Source: Candidatus Bathyarchaeota archaeon
GTDB taxonomy: Archaea > Thermoproteota > Bathyarchaeia > RBG-16-48-13 > GCA-020355125
Direction: 5' to 3'
DNA length: 16,591 nucleotides
NCBI GenBank assembly: GCA_030671165.1
Contig: DAOVAG010000004.1
Span: forward strand, 1-16,591
The notes beneath the pieces were generated by a model. That model did not search any database and was not told where the DNA came from. It saw only the letters and a list, made by a program, of their open reading frames with translations. Below, piece by piece: positions 1-6,951 of the stretch; positions within the stretch are counted from its first letter, which is position 1, and each line of letters starts with the position of its first letter. Made by a program: the position numbers and the translations under genes.

Positions 1-290
1 ATCATTGCTGCTAATGCAGATTTAGCGTCAACTACACCCCTACCAAAGAGTTTATTTCTTTCAAGTCTGAATGGAATTTCTCCCGGAACAGTGTCCATGT
101 GTCCACAAAGAAGTATTGTTGGGTTACCTGTTCCAAACTCACCAATAGCGTTTCCGACTTCGTCCTTCCAAGATCGAAAACCCAGTGAGAGCATTTCATT
201 AACTAAGAGATTAGAAATTTCATCTACGTTACCTGTAGGACTGTAGATTCTTACTAGTCGGGTTAGGAGATCAACTGCGTAATCTTTCAC
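1..290 (-). CDS. lysK: LysK-type [LysW]-ornithine/lysine deacylase (M20 peptidase), N-terminal part
   Basis: N-terminal 96 residues of an M20-family zinc amidohydrolase; the rest lies beyond the left edge of the window. In the LysW pathway this enzyme cuts ornithine or lysine off the C-terminal Glu of the LysW carrier. Visible motifs are CGHMDTVPG (residues 62-70), supplying metal-ligand His64 and Asp66, and GRGVVDAKS (83-91), with the bridging Asp88. These are the first two metal-site motifs of the ArgE/DapE/LysK family. The start chosen is a GTG at 290, which overlaps the end of lysJ by 20 bases. No ATG lies upstream in frame within reach, and the GTG gives the usual family N-terminus (a short helix, then YSPTGNVDE). 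It is the last visible gene of the lysZ-lysJ-lysK unit and is probably translationally coupled. ArgE or DapE are alternatives by family, but the neighbours favour LysK. Confidence 0.88.
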   Translation of the reverse strand, partial: MKDYAVDLLTRLVRIYSPTGNVDEISNLLVNEMLSLGFRSWKDEVGNAIGEFGTGNPTILLCGHMDTVPGEIPFRLERNKLFGRGVVDAKSALAAM

Positions 291-1470
291 GTTCCTCTTC
301 TCCAATAACAGTGTCCAAGACGTTTATTACTCTATCGAGTTGCTCCTTTGTGATGACTAGTGGTGGTAGAAACCGAAGAACCGTTCTCCCAGCATCAAGA
401 AGTAAGACATTTCTCTTTAGAGAGTTTTGGAGAATATTTAATATATCGAAGCGTAGTTGCATTCCAATCATAAGACCTAATCCTCGTACCTCTCGAATGA
501 GTCTATATTTGTCGTGTAATTCTTCCAGCTTATCCATGAAGTATTTTCCTAAAGATGCAGCTCTTTCATGAAGTTTCTCTTCTATAAGCACATCTATTGT
601 CGCAGAAGCAGCAGCACAAGCAAGTGGATTACCTCCAAAGGTGTTAGAGTGGTTTCCTAGAGTAAAAGTGGACATGATATCTTGAGTAGAAACCGTTACT
701 CCCATGGGGACTCCCCCTGCGATAGATTTTGCAATACACATTATATCAGGTACAACACCGTAGTGGTCGCATGCAAAGAATTTACCAGTTCGACCAAACC
801 CTGATTGAACCTCGTCAGCGATGAGGATGACGCCTGTACTATCACAAAGCTCCCTAAGTTCCTTTAGAAAATTGGGAGGGGGTAGGATAATTCCTCTCTC
901 ACCCTGAATTGGTTCTACTAATATAGCGGCAGTTTTTTCGGTTATAGTGTCTTTTACTCTATTAGATTTCCCGAAGGGGACATGGGTAAAACCTGGAACT
1001 AAAGGTAAAAAGGGTTGACGGTATTTCTTTTTCCATGTTGCTGAGAGTGCTCCCATGGTCTTACCATGGTAGCCACCTACAAACGCAATAATATCGGTTT
1101 TCCCAGTATATTTACGTGCAAGTTTTATAGCGCATTCGATAGATTCTGCGCCACTATTGGATAAAAATGCTTGAGTTAAACCCTTAGGAGTGATACTACT
1201 CAATTTCTTCAGAAAGGTGGATCTAGGTTCACTATATATTGAGCCATGAGCAGAGATTAACGTTTCAGCTTGTTTTTGTATCGCTTTAACAACTCGAGGA
1301 TGGCAGTGACCTACAATACAAACACCATAACCTGCCATACAATCAATATATTCTTGATCATTAATATCCCATACTAGGGCGCCTTTACCCCTTACAAGTG
1401 TAAGAGATTTCTTAGCATAAACATTTGCCATATATTTCTGTTCATTATCAATTATTTCTTTTTCATTCAT
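271..1470 (-). CDS. lysJ: LysJ-type [LysW]-semialdehyde aminotransferase
   Basis: A 399-residue class III, PLP-dependent aminotransferase of normal length for the ArgD/LysJ family. It transfers the amino group of glutamate onto LysW-bound glutamate semialdehyde (giving LysW-ornithine) or aminoadipate semialdehyde (giving LysW-lysine). Visible signatures: SNSGAES (about 104-110), which binds the PLP phosphate; GGYHGKTMGAL (132-142); the ADEVQSGFGRTGKF block (218-231) with Asp219 contacting the pyridine nitrogen; and the Schiff-base Lys248 in IAKSIAGG. The ATG start shares eight bases with the end of lysZ (ATGAATGA), so the two are probably coupled in translation. Its 3' end overlaps lysK. A classical acetylornithine aminotransferase (ArgD) is the alternative reading; the neighbouring lysZ, lysX and lysW genes make the carrier-protein version more likely. 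Confidence 0.93.
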   Translation of the reverse strand: MNEKEIIDNEQKYMANVYAKKSLTLVRGKGALVWDINDQEYIDCMAGYGVCIVGHCHPRVVKAIQKQAETLISAHGSIYSEPRSTFLKKLSSITPKGLTQAFLSNSGAESIECAIKLARKYTGKTDIIAFVGGYHGKTMGALSATWKKKYRQPFLPLVPGFTHVPFGKSNRVKDTITEKTAAILVEPIQGERGIILPPPNFLKELRELCDSTGVILIADEVQSGFGRTGKFFACDHYGVVPDIMCIAKSIAGGVPMGVTVSTQDIMSTFTLGNHSNTFGGNPLACAAASATIDVLIEEKLHERAASLGKYFMDKLEELHDKYRLIREVRGLGLMIGMQLRFDILNILQNSLKRNVLLLDAGRTVLRFLPPLVITKEQLDRVINVLDTVIGEEERERLRS

Positions 1471-2272
1471 TACAAATCACTGTTCCGTGTTTATGTTCAA
1501 TAGCTGAAGAAATAGGTTTACTTGATAAACCTGAAGTTATTATTACTTCTTTAACACCCATATTCAGAGCTTCCATAGCAGCATAGACTTTTGTAATCAT
1601 TCCAGGACCAATTTTATGAAGAATTTTCTTAGCCTCTAAAACAGATAACTTCGTAATTAATGTTTCATCTAAGTATAAACCTTCAACATCAGTCATAAGG
1701 ATTAACTTATCGGCTTTAAGGAAACCGGAGATGTTTGCTGCAACTCTATCACCATCCACATTCAAGGGTTCAAATTCTTCGCTTAAGGCAATGGGAGAAA
1801 TAACGGGAGTATACTCTTCATCTATAATTATATGGATGAGCTTGGTGTTGACACTTACAATTTTCCCAGTATAACCGCCATCTATTGCTCTCTTACGCCC
1901 TCTATTGTCGATTATAATAAGCTTCTTTTTGCGATTAGCTTTTATGAGTTGTCCATCCAGACCAGACAACCCCAAAGCATTAACGCCCATACTCTGGAGG
2001 TTAGTAACAATCTGTTTATTCAGTTTCCCAGCCATAACCATAGTATAGATTTCAACTGTTTCTTTATCAGTATACCTACTTCTGAAACCAGCGGGAGAAG
2101 TAATAAACGTTTGTTCTTTTCCAAGTTTGGAGGCGATATCTGTTACTTCTACTCCACCTCCATGGACTAAGATGAGCTTATTTGACGTAATTACCGTCTT
2201 TATGTCTTTAATAATATCTGAAGAGAGACCATTCTCGATTAGCCTTCCACCAGCCTTTGCTACAATCAACAT
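1463..2272 (-). CDS. lysZ: LysZ-type [LysW]-glutamate/aminoadipate kinase
   Basis: A 269-residue amino-acid kinase of the N-acetylglutamate kinase fold, the usual size for LysZ. It phosphorylates the side-chain carboxylate of glutamate or alpha-aminoadipate bound to LysW. Visible landmarks: the N-terminal AKAGGR strand-loop with Lys6; the LVHGGG loop (35-40); SPAGFRSRYTDKET (59-72), the FxSRYTD-type segment that distinguishes LysZ from ordinary NAG kinases; NVDGDRVAA (171-179); and Lys228 in MITKVYAA, equivalent to the second catalytic lysine of NAG kinase. It starts 105 bases after the lysX stop. That gap contains an A/T-rich box (AGTTTATAGC on the minus strand, about 2347-2356), so lysZ-lysJ-lysK may have its own promoter rather than relying only on read-through from lysX. 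NAG kinase (ArgB) is the alternative. Confidence 0.93.
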   Translation of the reverse strand: MLIVAKAGGRLIENGLSSDIIKDIKTVITSNKLILVHGGGVEVTDIASKLGKEQTFITSPAGFRSRYTDKETVEIYTMVMAGKLNKQIVTNLQSMGVNALGLSGLDGQLIKANRKKKLIIIDNRGRKRAIDGGYTGKIVSVNTKLIHIIIDEEYTPVISPIALSEEFEPLNVDGDRVAANISGFLKADKLILMTDVEGLYLDETLITKLSVLEAKKILHKIGPGMITKVYAAMEALNMGVKEVIITSGLSSKPISSAIEHKHGTVICNE

Positions 2273-2377
2273 CTATAATCACAATCTGTGAATGCCTTAA
2301 AAATTCCTAAGTCTTGATAATATTTCGAGAGAAATAAGCATTGCGCTATAAACTAATTTTCAAATCGAGGATTTTTA

Positions 2378-3604
2378 TCAATATCGTTTATATCGTTGAA
2401 ATACACTCCAACCAGCAACGCTTTTAGCGCATTTAATCAAAGGAACGGCAACATTGATACCACCAACTATTCGGGTCTGCTCCCAAAATTCAGGACAAGA
2501 ATTGGCTTCATGAAACAAGATATTATCGGCATTACGTGCGATACTTTCCTCAATTATGTCTTTAATATGATTATAATGCGTGGTACTCATATAGTTATGA
2601 AAAGCATTTTCCAATTTTTTATTCCAATTTGAAAATTTTCCGAGCTTAATCTTTTCCCGTTTAACGGTCTTTACACCATTAAAAGATGGAATGAGTTTTT
2701 CAAGTTCAGATTTTACATATTCATCGTCAACAAATCGATCTTCGCCAAGGTTAAACATTGCATCTAATCCCAGAACCCAAGCTTCAGAGTCCCGTCCCAT
2801 AGCTTTACCACATTCGATCGAAGAATTCCGAATATTCATCGGTAATTTAACTCCGAAGACCATATTTCCAAGGAATGTATTAGTTCGGAAATCTTTAAAA
2901 CCTCCACGAGCTAAAGCTGTCGGATAGCAGTAAGGGGGTTTACCTCTTTCCTTTGTAACGATTATTCGGAGGTCGTAGAACCATTTTTCGATGAATTCTT
3001 GGGCTACAAAACCGATTGGATTAATTATAGAAGGAGTTGAACTATTGATATTCTTGATTAAAGTTCTTCTGTCTCTTGAAAGTCGTACTTCTCTTCCATG
3101 AGTTCCTGCATCGGGCTTTAGAACAATATCTTCGGTACCAATACCCTCTTGAATTAAATCGGCTATATCTTCCTCATTATTGAGTTGTCTTCCAGACGTC
3201 GTTATATCGTGAGCATCAAGGGGAACAAAAACCGTACTAGGGATTCTTATTCCCCTTCTCCAAAGTTCTACTAATGATCGGAATTTACTGAAGCATAAGT
3301 ATTCTAAGGTTAATGGGTTTACGACATATTTCCCCAAACCTTCCATAATACTTGCTGCATATAATCTAGCATTTTTACTCTGCATTCTGTTAAGAACGGC
3401 ATTCACGCCTTCAAGGTTTTTTTCTAGGTGCCGACCTTTCGTCTTAAAATGATAGCCATCATTAGATATTGAGACTGATACTTTTCTAAAGGGGATGTAG
3501 ACTAAGTTGATACCCATTTCCTCTGCAGTTAATCTTATTCCCATTTCATCAGTATCAGCTGATTCATACATTATAGCAATACTCAACTTTTGATTAAGCT
3601 CCAT
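2378..3604 (-). CDS. lysX: LysX/ArgX-like ATP-grasp ligase with a large internal insertion
   Basis: A 408-residue RimK/LysX-family ATP-grasp ligase, well over the usual roughly 280 residues. LysX/ArgX joins the amino group of glutamate or alpha-aminoadipate to the gamma-carboxyl of the C-terminal Glu of LysW. The preATP-grasp part (about 8-100) includes EGVNAVLNRMQSKNAR. ATP-grasp landmarks are VLKPDAGTHGREV (161-173, Lys163), QEFIEKWFYDLRI (202-214), the FRTNT loop (239-243), GLDAM (279-283, Asp281) and the metal-binding HEANSCPEF (365-373; Glu366, Asn368). About 75 extra residues (288-361, basic and helical in look) separate the last two. The loop that reads NTARGG in Thermus LysX reads NTFLGN here. 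These differences make the substrate uncertain; its place beside lysZ and opposite lysW supports a LysW ligase. A TATA-like box lies about 60 bases upstream. Confidence 0.8.
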   Translation of the reverse strand: MELNQKLSIAIMYESADTDEMGIRLTAEEMGINLVYIPFRKVSVSISNDGYHFKTKGRHLEKNLEGVNAVLNRMQSKNARLYAASIMEGLGKYVVNPLTLEYLCFSKFRSLVELWRRGIRIPSTVFVPLDAHDITTSGRQLNNEEDIADLIQEGIGTEDIVLKPDAGTHGREVRLSRDRRTLIKNINSSTPSIINPIGFVAQEFIEKWFYDLRIIVTKERGKPPYCYPTALARGGFKDFRTNTFLGNMVFGVKLPMNIRNSSIECGKAMGRDSEAWVLGLDAMFNLGEDRFVDDEYVKSELEKLIPSFNGVKTVKREKIKLGKFSNWNKKLENAFHNYMSTTHYNHIKDIIEESIARNADNILFHEANSCPEFWEQTRIVGGINVAVPLIKCAKSVAGWSVFQRYKRY

Positions 3605-3663
3605 GATTTTGGATTAAAAAGATACGATAAAGTTTCTGTTGTCGGTTATATGACTTGTGAAAA

Positions 3664-3676
3664 GTTATATATTTTT
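3664..3676 (-). promoter_or_regulatory. Candidate TATA box for lysX
   Basis: On the minus strand this reads AAAAATATATAAC, a good match to the archaeal TATA box and preceded by further A residues that could act as the BRE. Transcription would be expected to begin about 25 bases downstream, near 3640, leaving a leader of roughly 35 bases before the lysX ATG. This comes from the sequence pattern only; no start site is known. Confidence 0.45.
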
Positions 3677-3944
3677 TGGGTAATTTCATACAAAATAGTA
3701 TATTGGGGGCCAAAAATGGTCATTTCAACCACTAAAATCGGATAAAGCGTTATAGACATAGACTCAGCATTACAATAATAATGCTCTAGCAGTAGTGCTG
3801 TAGCAAGAGTACTCAAACATTTTGTTAAGAAAAGCTTTAGAAAAAGTATCAAATAAAGGTGTGGGAAAAGCTTTCATATCTTTACCAGATGGATCGAACA
3901 AGAATAAAAAGTACTTGTGATAATGAGTTATTAATTCAACGATA

Positions 3945-3957
3945 CAAATATATTAAA
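3945..3957 (+). promoter_or_regulatory. Candidate TATA box for lysW-argG
   Basis: CAAATATATTAAA lies about 80 bases before the lysW ATG. A start site 25-30 bases downstream (about 3975-3980) would give a leader of about 50 bases, longer than most archaeal leaders, which would include or truncate the small ORF at 3984-4010. It is the best A/T-rich box on the plus strand upstream of lysW. Confidence 0.4.
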
Positions 3958-3983
3958 CCTAAAAGTCTAAAAAAGGGTAATAT

Positions 3984-4010
3984 ATGAAGCAAGGTTGGAT
4001 TGAAAAATAA
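3984..4010 (+). CDS. Possible 8-codon leader ORF upstream of lysW
   Basis: A tiny frame encoding MKQGWIEK ends 19 bases before lysW. It has an AAAGGG Shine-Dalgarno-like site (3972-3977) six bases ahead of its ATG, which is better than the site in front of lysW itself. This spacing is the only reason to list it. Such a short ORF can arise by chance, and it would need a transcription start upstream of about 3970. If real, it could tune lysW translation or report on amino-acid supply, but it is not enriched for arginine codons. Confidence 0.2.
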   Translation: MKQGWIEK

Positions 4011-4029
4011 AAAGAGAGACGATTAAAAA

Positions 4030-4206
4030 ATGATTTTAACAACGTGTCCAGACTGTTTAGCAGAGATTGAGATATATGAAGATGTTATGGTTGGAGAGAT
4101 TGTAGAGTGTTCTGATTGTGGTCTTGAACTTGAAGTTGAGAAAGTAGAAGGAAATCAAGTAGAGATGCAAAGACTGTCAATTGAGAAGGAAGATTGGGGA
4201 GAATAA
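4030..4206 (+). CDS. lysW: LysW amino-group carrier protein
   Basis: A 58-residue acidic zinc-ribbon protein, the normal size for LysW. It is the carrier and protecting group on which LysX, LysZ, LysY, LysJ and LysK work: the substrate amino acid is attached to the side-chain carboxyl of its C-terminal Glu58. Two CxxC pairs (Cys6/Cys9 and Cys27/Cys30) bind zinc. The conserved EDWGE tail (54-58), diagnostic of the family, ends the protein exactly at the stop codon. The strongly acidic surface suits docking onto the basic faces of the pathway enzymes. It lies 65 bases upstream of argG on the same strand and diverges from lysX, so it is probably co-transcribed with argG. The Shine-Dalgarno site is poor (AAAGAGAG about 12 bases before the ATG). 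Confidence 0.95.
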   Translation: MILTTCPDCLAEIEIYEDVMVGEIVECSDCGLELEVEKVEGNQVEMQRLSIEKEDWGE

Positions 4207-4271
4207 GTTTTTCTCGTGATTTCTCAGATTTAATATGTACATGATATTAAAGTAGATCAGGTAGATTAAAA

Positions 4272-5480
4272 ATGAGAGATAAAATTGTTTTAGCTTACTC
4301 AGGTGGATTAGACACTTCTATTTCAATAAAATGGATTCAAGAGAAATATGATTTCGATGTCATAACTATGACTGTGGATGTTGGTCAGGGTTCCAATTTT
4401 AAAGACATTGAAGAGAAATCAAAAATAATTGGTGCAATCAAACATTATTCCATCGATGCAAAAGAAGAATTTGTAAAAAATTATATTTTTAGAGCGATAA
4501 AAGCGAATGCTCTCTATGAAGGAAAATATCCAATGAGTGCAGCCTTATCTCGGCCATTAATAGCTTCAAAATTAGTCGAAATTGCAAAGAAGGAAGGTGC
4601 TGTTGGAGTGGCTCATGGTTGTACTGGGAAAGGAAACGATCAAGTTCGTTTTGATGTCACAATAAAATCATTAGAACCAAATCTGAAGATTATTGCACCT
4701 ATTCGAGAATGGGATCTATCTCGAGATGAAGAATTGAAGTATGCAAGGGAAAATAAAATACCTTTAGTTTTTGAGAAGAATAAAATATATAGTATAGATC
4801 AAAATCTTTGGGGAAGATCCATTGAATCTGGACCTTTAGAAGATCCAAGTAATGAACCACCGGAAGATGCCTTTGAATGGACGGAGTCACCAGAAAGTGC
4901 AATTGATAAACCGGAATATCTCACTATCGATTTCAGAGAAGGTATTCCATGTGCAATAAATGGAGAGAGCTTAGAAGCTGTAACATTAATTGAGAATTTA
5001 AATAATGTAGCTGGGAAACATGGTATTGGACGTATAGATCATATGGAGGATAGACTCATCGGTATCAAATCTAGGGAAGTCTACGAGTGTCCAGCAGCTA
5101 CAGTTATTTTAGAAGCTCATAAGGATTTGGAGAAAACAGTTCTAACAAAACATGAATTATCATTCAAGAAGCTTGTAGATGATCAATGGACCTTCTTAGT
5201 TTATTCAGGTTTATGGATGGAACCCTTGAAAGAAGCTTTAGAAGTATTTATTAATAAAACTCAGGAGAGACTAATGGGGAGAGTTAAAGTCAAACTATAC
5301 AAAGGGAGTCTTCGTGTTGTTGGAAGATCATCACCCATGTCTTTGTACAATCTGAAACTTGCAACTTATGCCAGTTCTACGACCTTCGATCAGACTTGGT
5401 CACTGGGTTTTATAGAATTATGGGGGTTACCCACTAAAGCAGCGAATGTTTTAAAAAGAAATAGGAAAAAGAGAGACTAG
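4272..5480 (+). CDS. argG: Argininosuccinate synthase
   Basis: A 402-residue argininosuccinate synthase of normal length. It condenses citrulline with aspartate using ATP, the next-to-last step of arginine synthesis, in the cytoplasm. Visible motifs are the PP-loop AYSGGLDTS (8-16), MSAALSRPLIA (88-98) and the substrate-binding CTGKGNDQVRF (117-127), followed by EWDLSRDEE and the C-terminal synthase domain. The ATG has a partial Shine-Dalgarno AGGT nine bases upstream. It follows lysW by 65 bases, which ties the LysW cluster to arginine formation. Its TAG stop is embedded in a CTAG shared with the convergent apgM gene. With no room for a terminator, transcripts must run into the apgM antisense; a T8 run at 5583-5590 could end them. 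Confidence 0.97.
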   Translation: MRDKIVLAYSGGLDTSISIKWIQEKYDFDVITMTVDVGQGSNFKDIEEKSKIIGAIKHYSIDAKEEFVKNYIFRAIKANALYEGKYPMSAALSRPLIASKLVEIAKKEGAVGVAHGCTGKGNDQVRFDVTIKSLEPNLKIIAPIREWDLSRDEELKYARENKIPLVFEKNKIYSIDQNLWGRSIESGPLEDPSNEPPEDAFEWTESPESAIDKPEYLTIDFREGIPCAINGESLEAVTLIENLNNVAGKHGIGRIDHMEDRLIGIKSREVYECPAATVILEAHKDLEKTVLTKHELSFKKLVDDQWTFLVYSGLWMEPLKEALEVFINKTQERLMGRVKVKLYKGSLRVVGRSSPMSLYNLKLATYASSTTFDQTWSLGFIELWGLPTKAANVLKRNRKKRD

Positions 5481-6703
5481 CCTTTTCCATATCCTAAAAA
5501 GAATTGGAAGAACCTATGACCTTTCTTTATATGCAGTGGGCTTTGTTTGATACATATTTCATCAAAATGAGAGATGGTATTATTTTTTTTATTTACACTC
5601 GAATAAATAGCAAAAGGAACAGGATCAGATGTATGAGTTTTTATTGTGACAGGTGTTAGATGATCACAAAGTATAGCGATTGTAAAATCATCTTTAATGT
5701 CATTTAAGATAATACTTAATAATCTTGTATCAAGATCTTCAATAGTTTTAATTTTTAGAGTATGATCACCCATATGTCCAGCTTCATCTGGAGCTTCAAC
5801 ATGTATCAGCACAAAATCATGATCTTCTAGGCTTTTCAAGGCATATTTAGCTTTTCCTTCATAATTCGTGTCAATGTATCCTGTCGCACCAGGAACCTCT
5901 ATTATATCCAGACCAGCATAGATACCGATCCCCTTTATCACATCGACAGCAGATATCACGGCTCCATTTATATTATATTTGTCCTTCAGTTTTGGATATG
6001 TTGGTGCTTTCCCTGGACTCCAAGGCCAGAGCATATTAGCAGGATTCTGATTATTACTTATTCTCTCAATATTAATGGGATGGTTCGAAAGAATATCTCT
6101 CGATTTCAGAATTATTTTGTTTAGAAGAGTGGCCATTCTAACACCTCTCTTGTTTAGAGGTATAACCATAAGTTCTTTGATGGGTTTACCCACTACATCA
6201 TGAGGAGGAAAACATTTGACTTCCTGAGAATAATCAGCACCGATAAAAACGAGTAAATGTCTATAATCAACTCCAGGATAAAATGTGATTTCCCCAGAAA
6301 CACCTAGTTCTCTATTTATACAAGCAATAAGCTTCTCAGCATCTTTAGTCTCTATGTGTCCAGCTGAATAATCATATAAAAGACCATTCTTCTCCGAGAT
6401 AATATTACATCTAAAAGCTATACTGACCTTGTCTAAAAAAATTCCCTGACTTGCAGCTTCTAAAGGTCCTCTACCATCATAGTATTTTTTTGGATTATAA
6501 CCTAAGATTGAAAAAGCAGCAACATCAGTATTGACGGCCATTCCATTAGGTATTGTATTAAGAGTGCCACATGTACCTTGGGAAACAATTTTATCCATAT
6601 TTGGATGACTAGCTACTTGAAGTGGAGTCTTTCCTCCAAGATCTTTGACAGGATAATCTCCCATTCCATCTGCAATAACCATCACATACTTCATTTGATT
6701 CAC
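5477..6703 (-). CDS. apgM: Archaeal-type cofactor-independent phosphoglycerate mutase (or related phosphotransferase)
   Basis: A 408-residue alkaline-phosphatase-superfamily enzyme of the ApgM/COG3635 family, which interconverts 3- and 2-phosphoglycerate in glycolysis and gluconeogenesis. N-terminal landmarks are ADGMGDYPVKDLGGKTPLQVA (11-31, metal-ligand Asp12) and the nucleophile region AVNTDVAAFSILGYNP (56-71), in which Thr59 occupies the position most ApgM proteins fill with Ser. C-terminal metal ligands sit in HVEAPDEAGHMGDH and CDHLTPVTIKTHTSDPVPF. A good Shine-Dalgarno (AAAGGTGA on the minus strand) lies just before the ATG. The family also contains proteins annotated as proposed homoserine kinases, so phosphoglycerate mutase is the most likely but not the only reading. 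The gene converges on argG with four bases shared. Confidence 0.88.
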   Translation of the reverse strand: MNQMKYVMVIADGMGDYPVKDLGGKTPLQVASHPNMDKIVSQGTCGTLNTIPNGMAVNTDVAAFSILGYNPKKYYDGRGPLEAASQGIFLDKVSIAFRCNIISEKNGLLYDYSAGHIETKDAEKLIACINRELGVSGEITFYPGVDYRHLLVFIGADYSQEVKCFPPHDVVGKPIKELMVIPLNKRGVRMATLLNKIILKSRDILSNHPINIERISNNQNPANMLWPWSPGKAPTYPKLKDKYNINGAVISAVDVIKGIGIYAGLDIIEVPGATGYIDTNYEGKAKYALKSLEDHDFVLIHVEAPDEAGHMGDHTLKIKTIEDLDTRLLSIILNDIKDDFTIAILCDHLTPVTIKTHTSDPVPFAIYSSVNKKNNTISHFDEICIKQSPLHIKKGHRFFQFFLGYGKG

Positions 6704-6951
6704 CTTTCGATTGTACTTTATTAAAGTAGACTATTCTACAATGTCAATTACTCTAAGTCGTGAATTCAGAATATGATTAGAACCTTAAAAGTATTCGATG
6801 TTATTAATAAAAAAAAAGGGTTCCTGTTAACTTCTAATTACTAAGAATTTTCATCGAAATTCATCTTAATAACAGATAATCTATTGTTATTGAACTCTAT
6901 AATATTATTAAGCTCTAGTCGGTATGTGTTTAGTAATTTTAAACAAGTGAT

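Larger units (their letters stand above)
3605..4029. other. Divergent lysX / lysW intergenic region
   Basis: A 425-base spacer between the divergently transcribed lysX and lysW genes, with no convincing intact protein gene. It holds a minus-strand TATA-like box near lysX and a plus-strand one near lysW. It also holds a possible 8-codon leader ORF at 3984-4010. Between 3650 and 3920 there are short, stop-interrupted open stretches on the plus strand, including KIVYWGP followed eight bases later by a phase-compatible ISTT. These could be the remains of a lost gene. No tRNA or clear repeat was seen. Confidence 0.6.

Noticed and set aside
311-571. Plus-strand open frame of 86 codons inside lysJ, and similar antisense frames in lysZ, lysX, argG, the RuvC-like gene, leuC and leuS
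   Set aside because: All lie opposite well-supported genes, lack family features, and reflect the codon pattern of the true gene.
3646-3852. Minus-strand 68-codon frame in the lysX-lysW spacer
   Set aside because: It begins at a TTG, has no ribosome site, low-complexity hydrophobic composition and no recognisable motif.
6714-6728. Inverted repeat TACTTTA-T-TAAAGTA before apgM
   Set aside because: It is a short A/T-only repeat in A/T-rich DNA. It could be an operator, but there is nothing else to support that.
6803-6823. A-rich run upstream of the RuvC-like gene as a minus-strand terminator
   Set aside because: No minus-strand gene lies immediately to its right, so there is no transcript for it to end.
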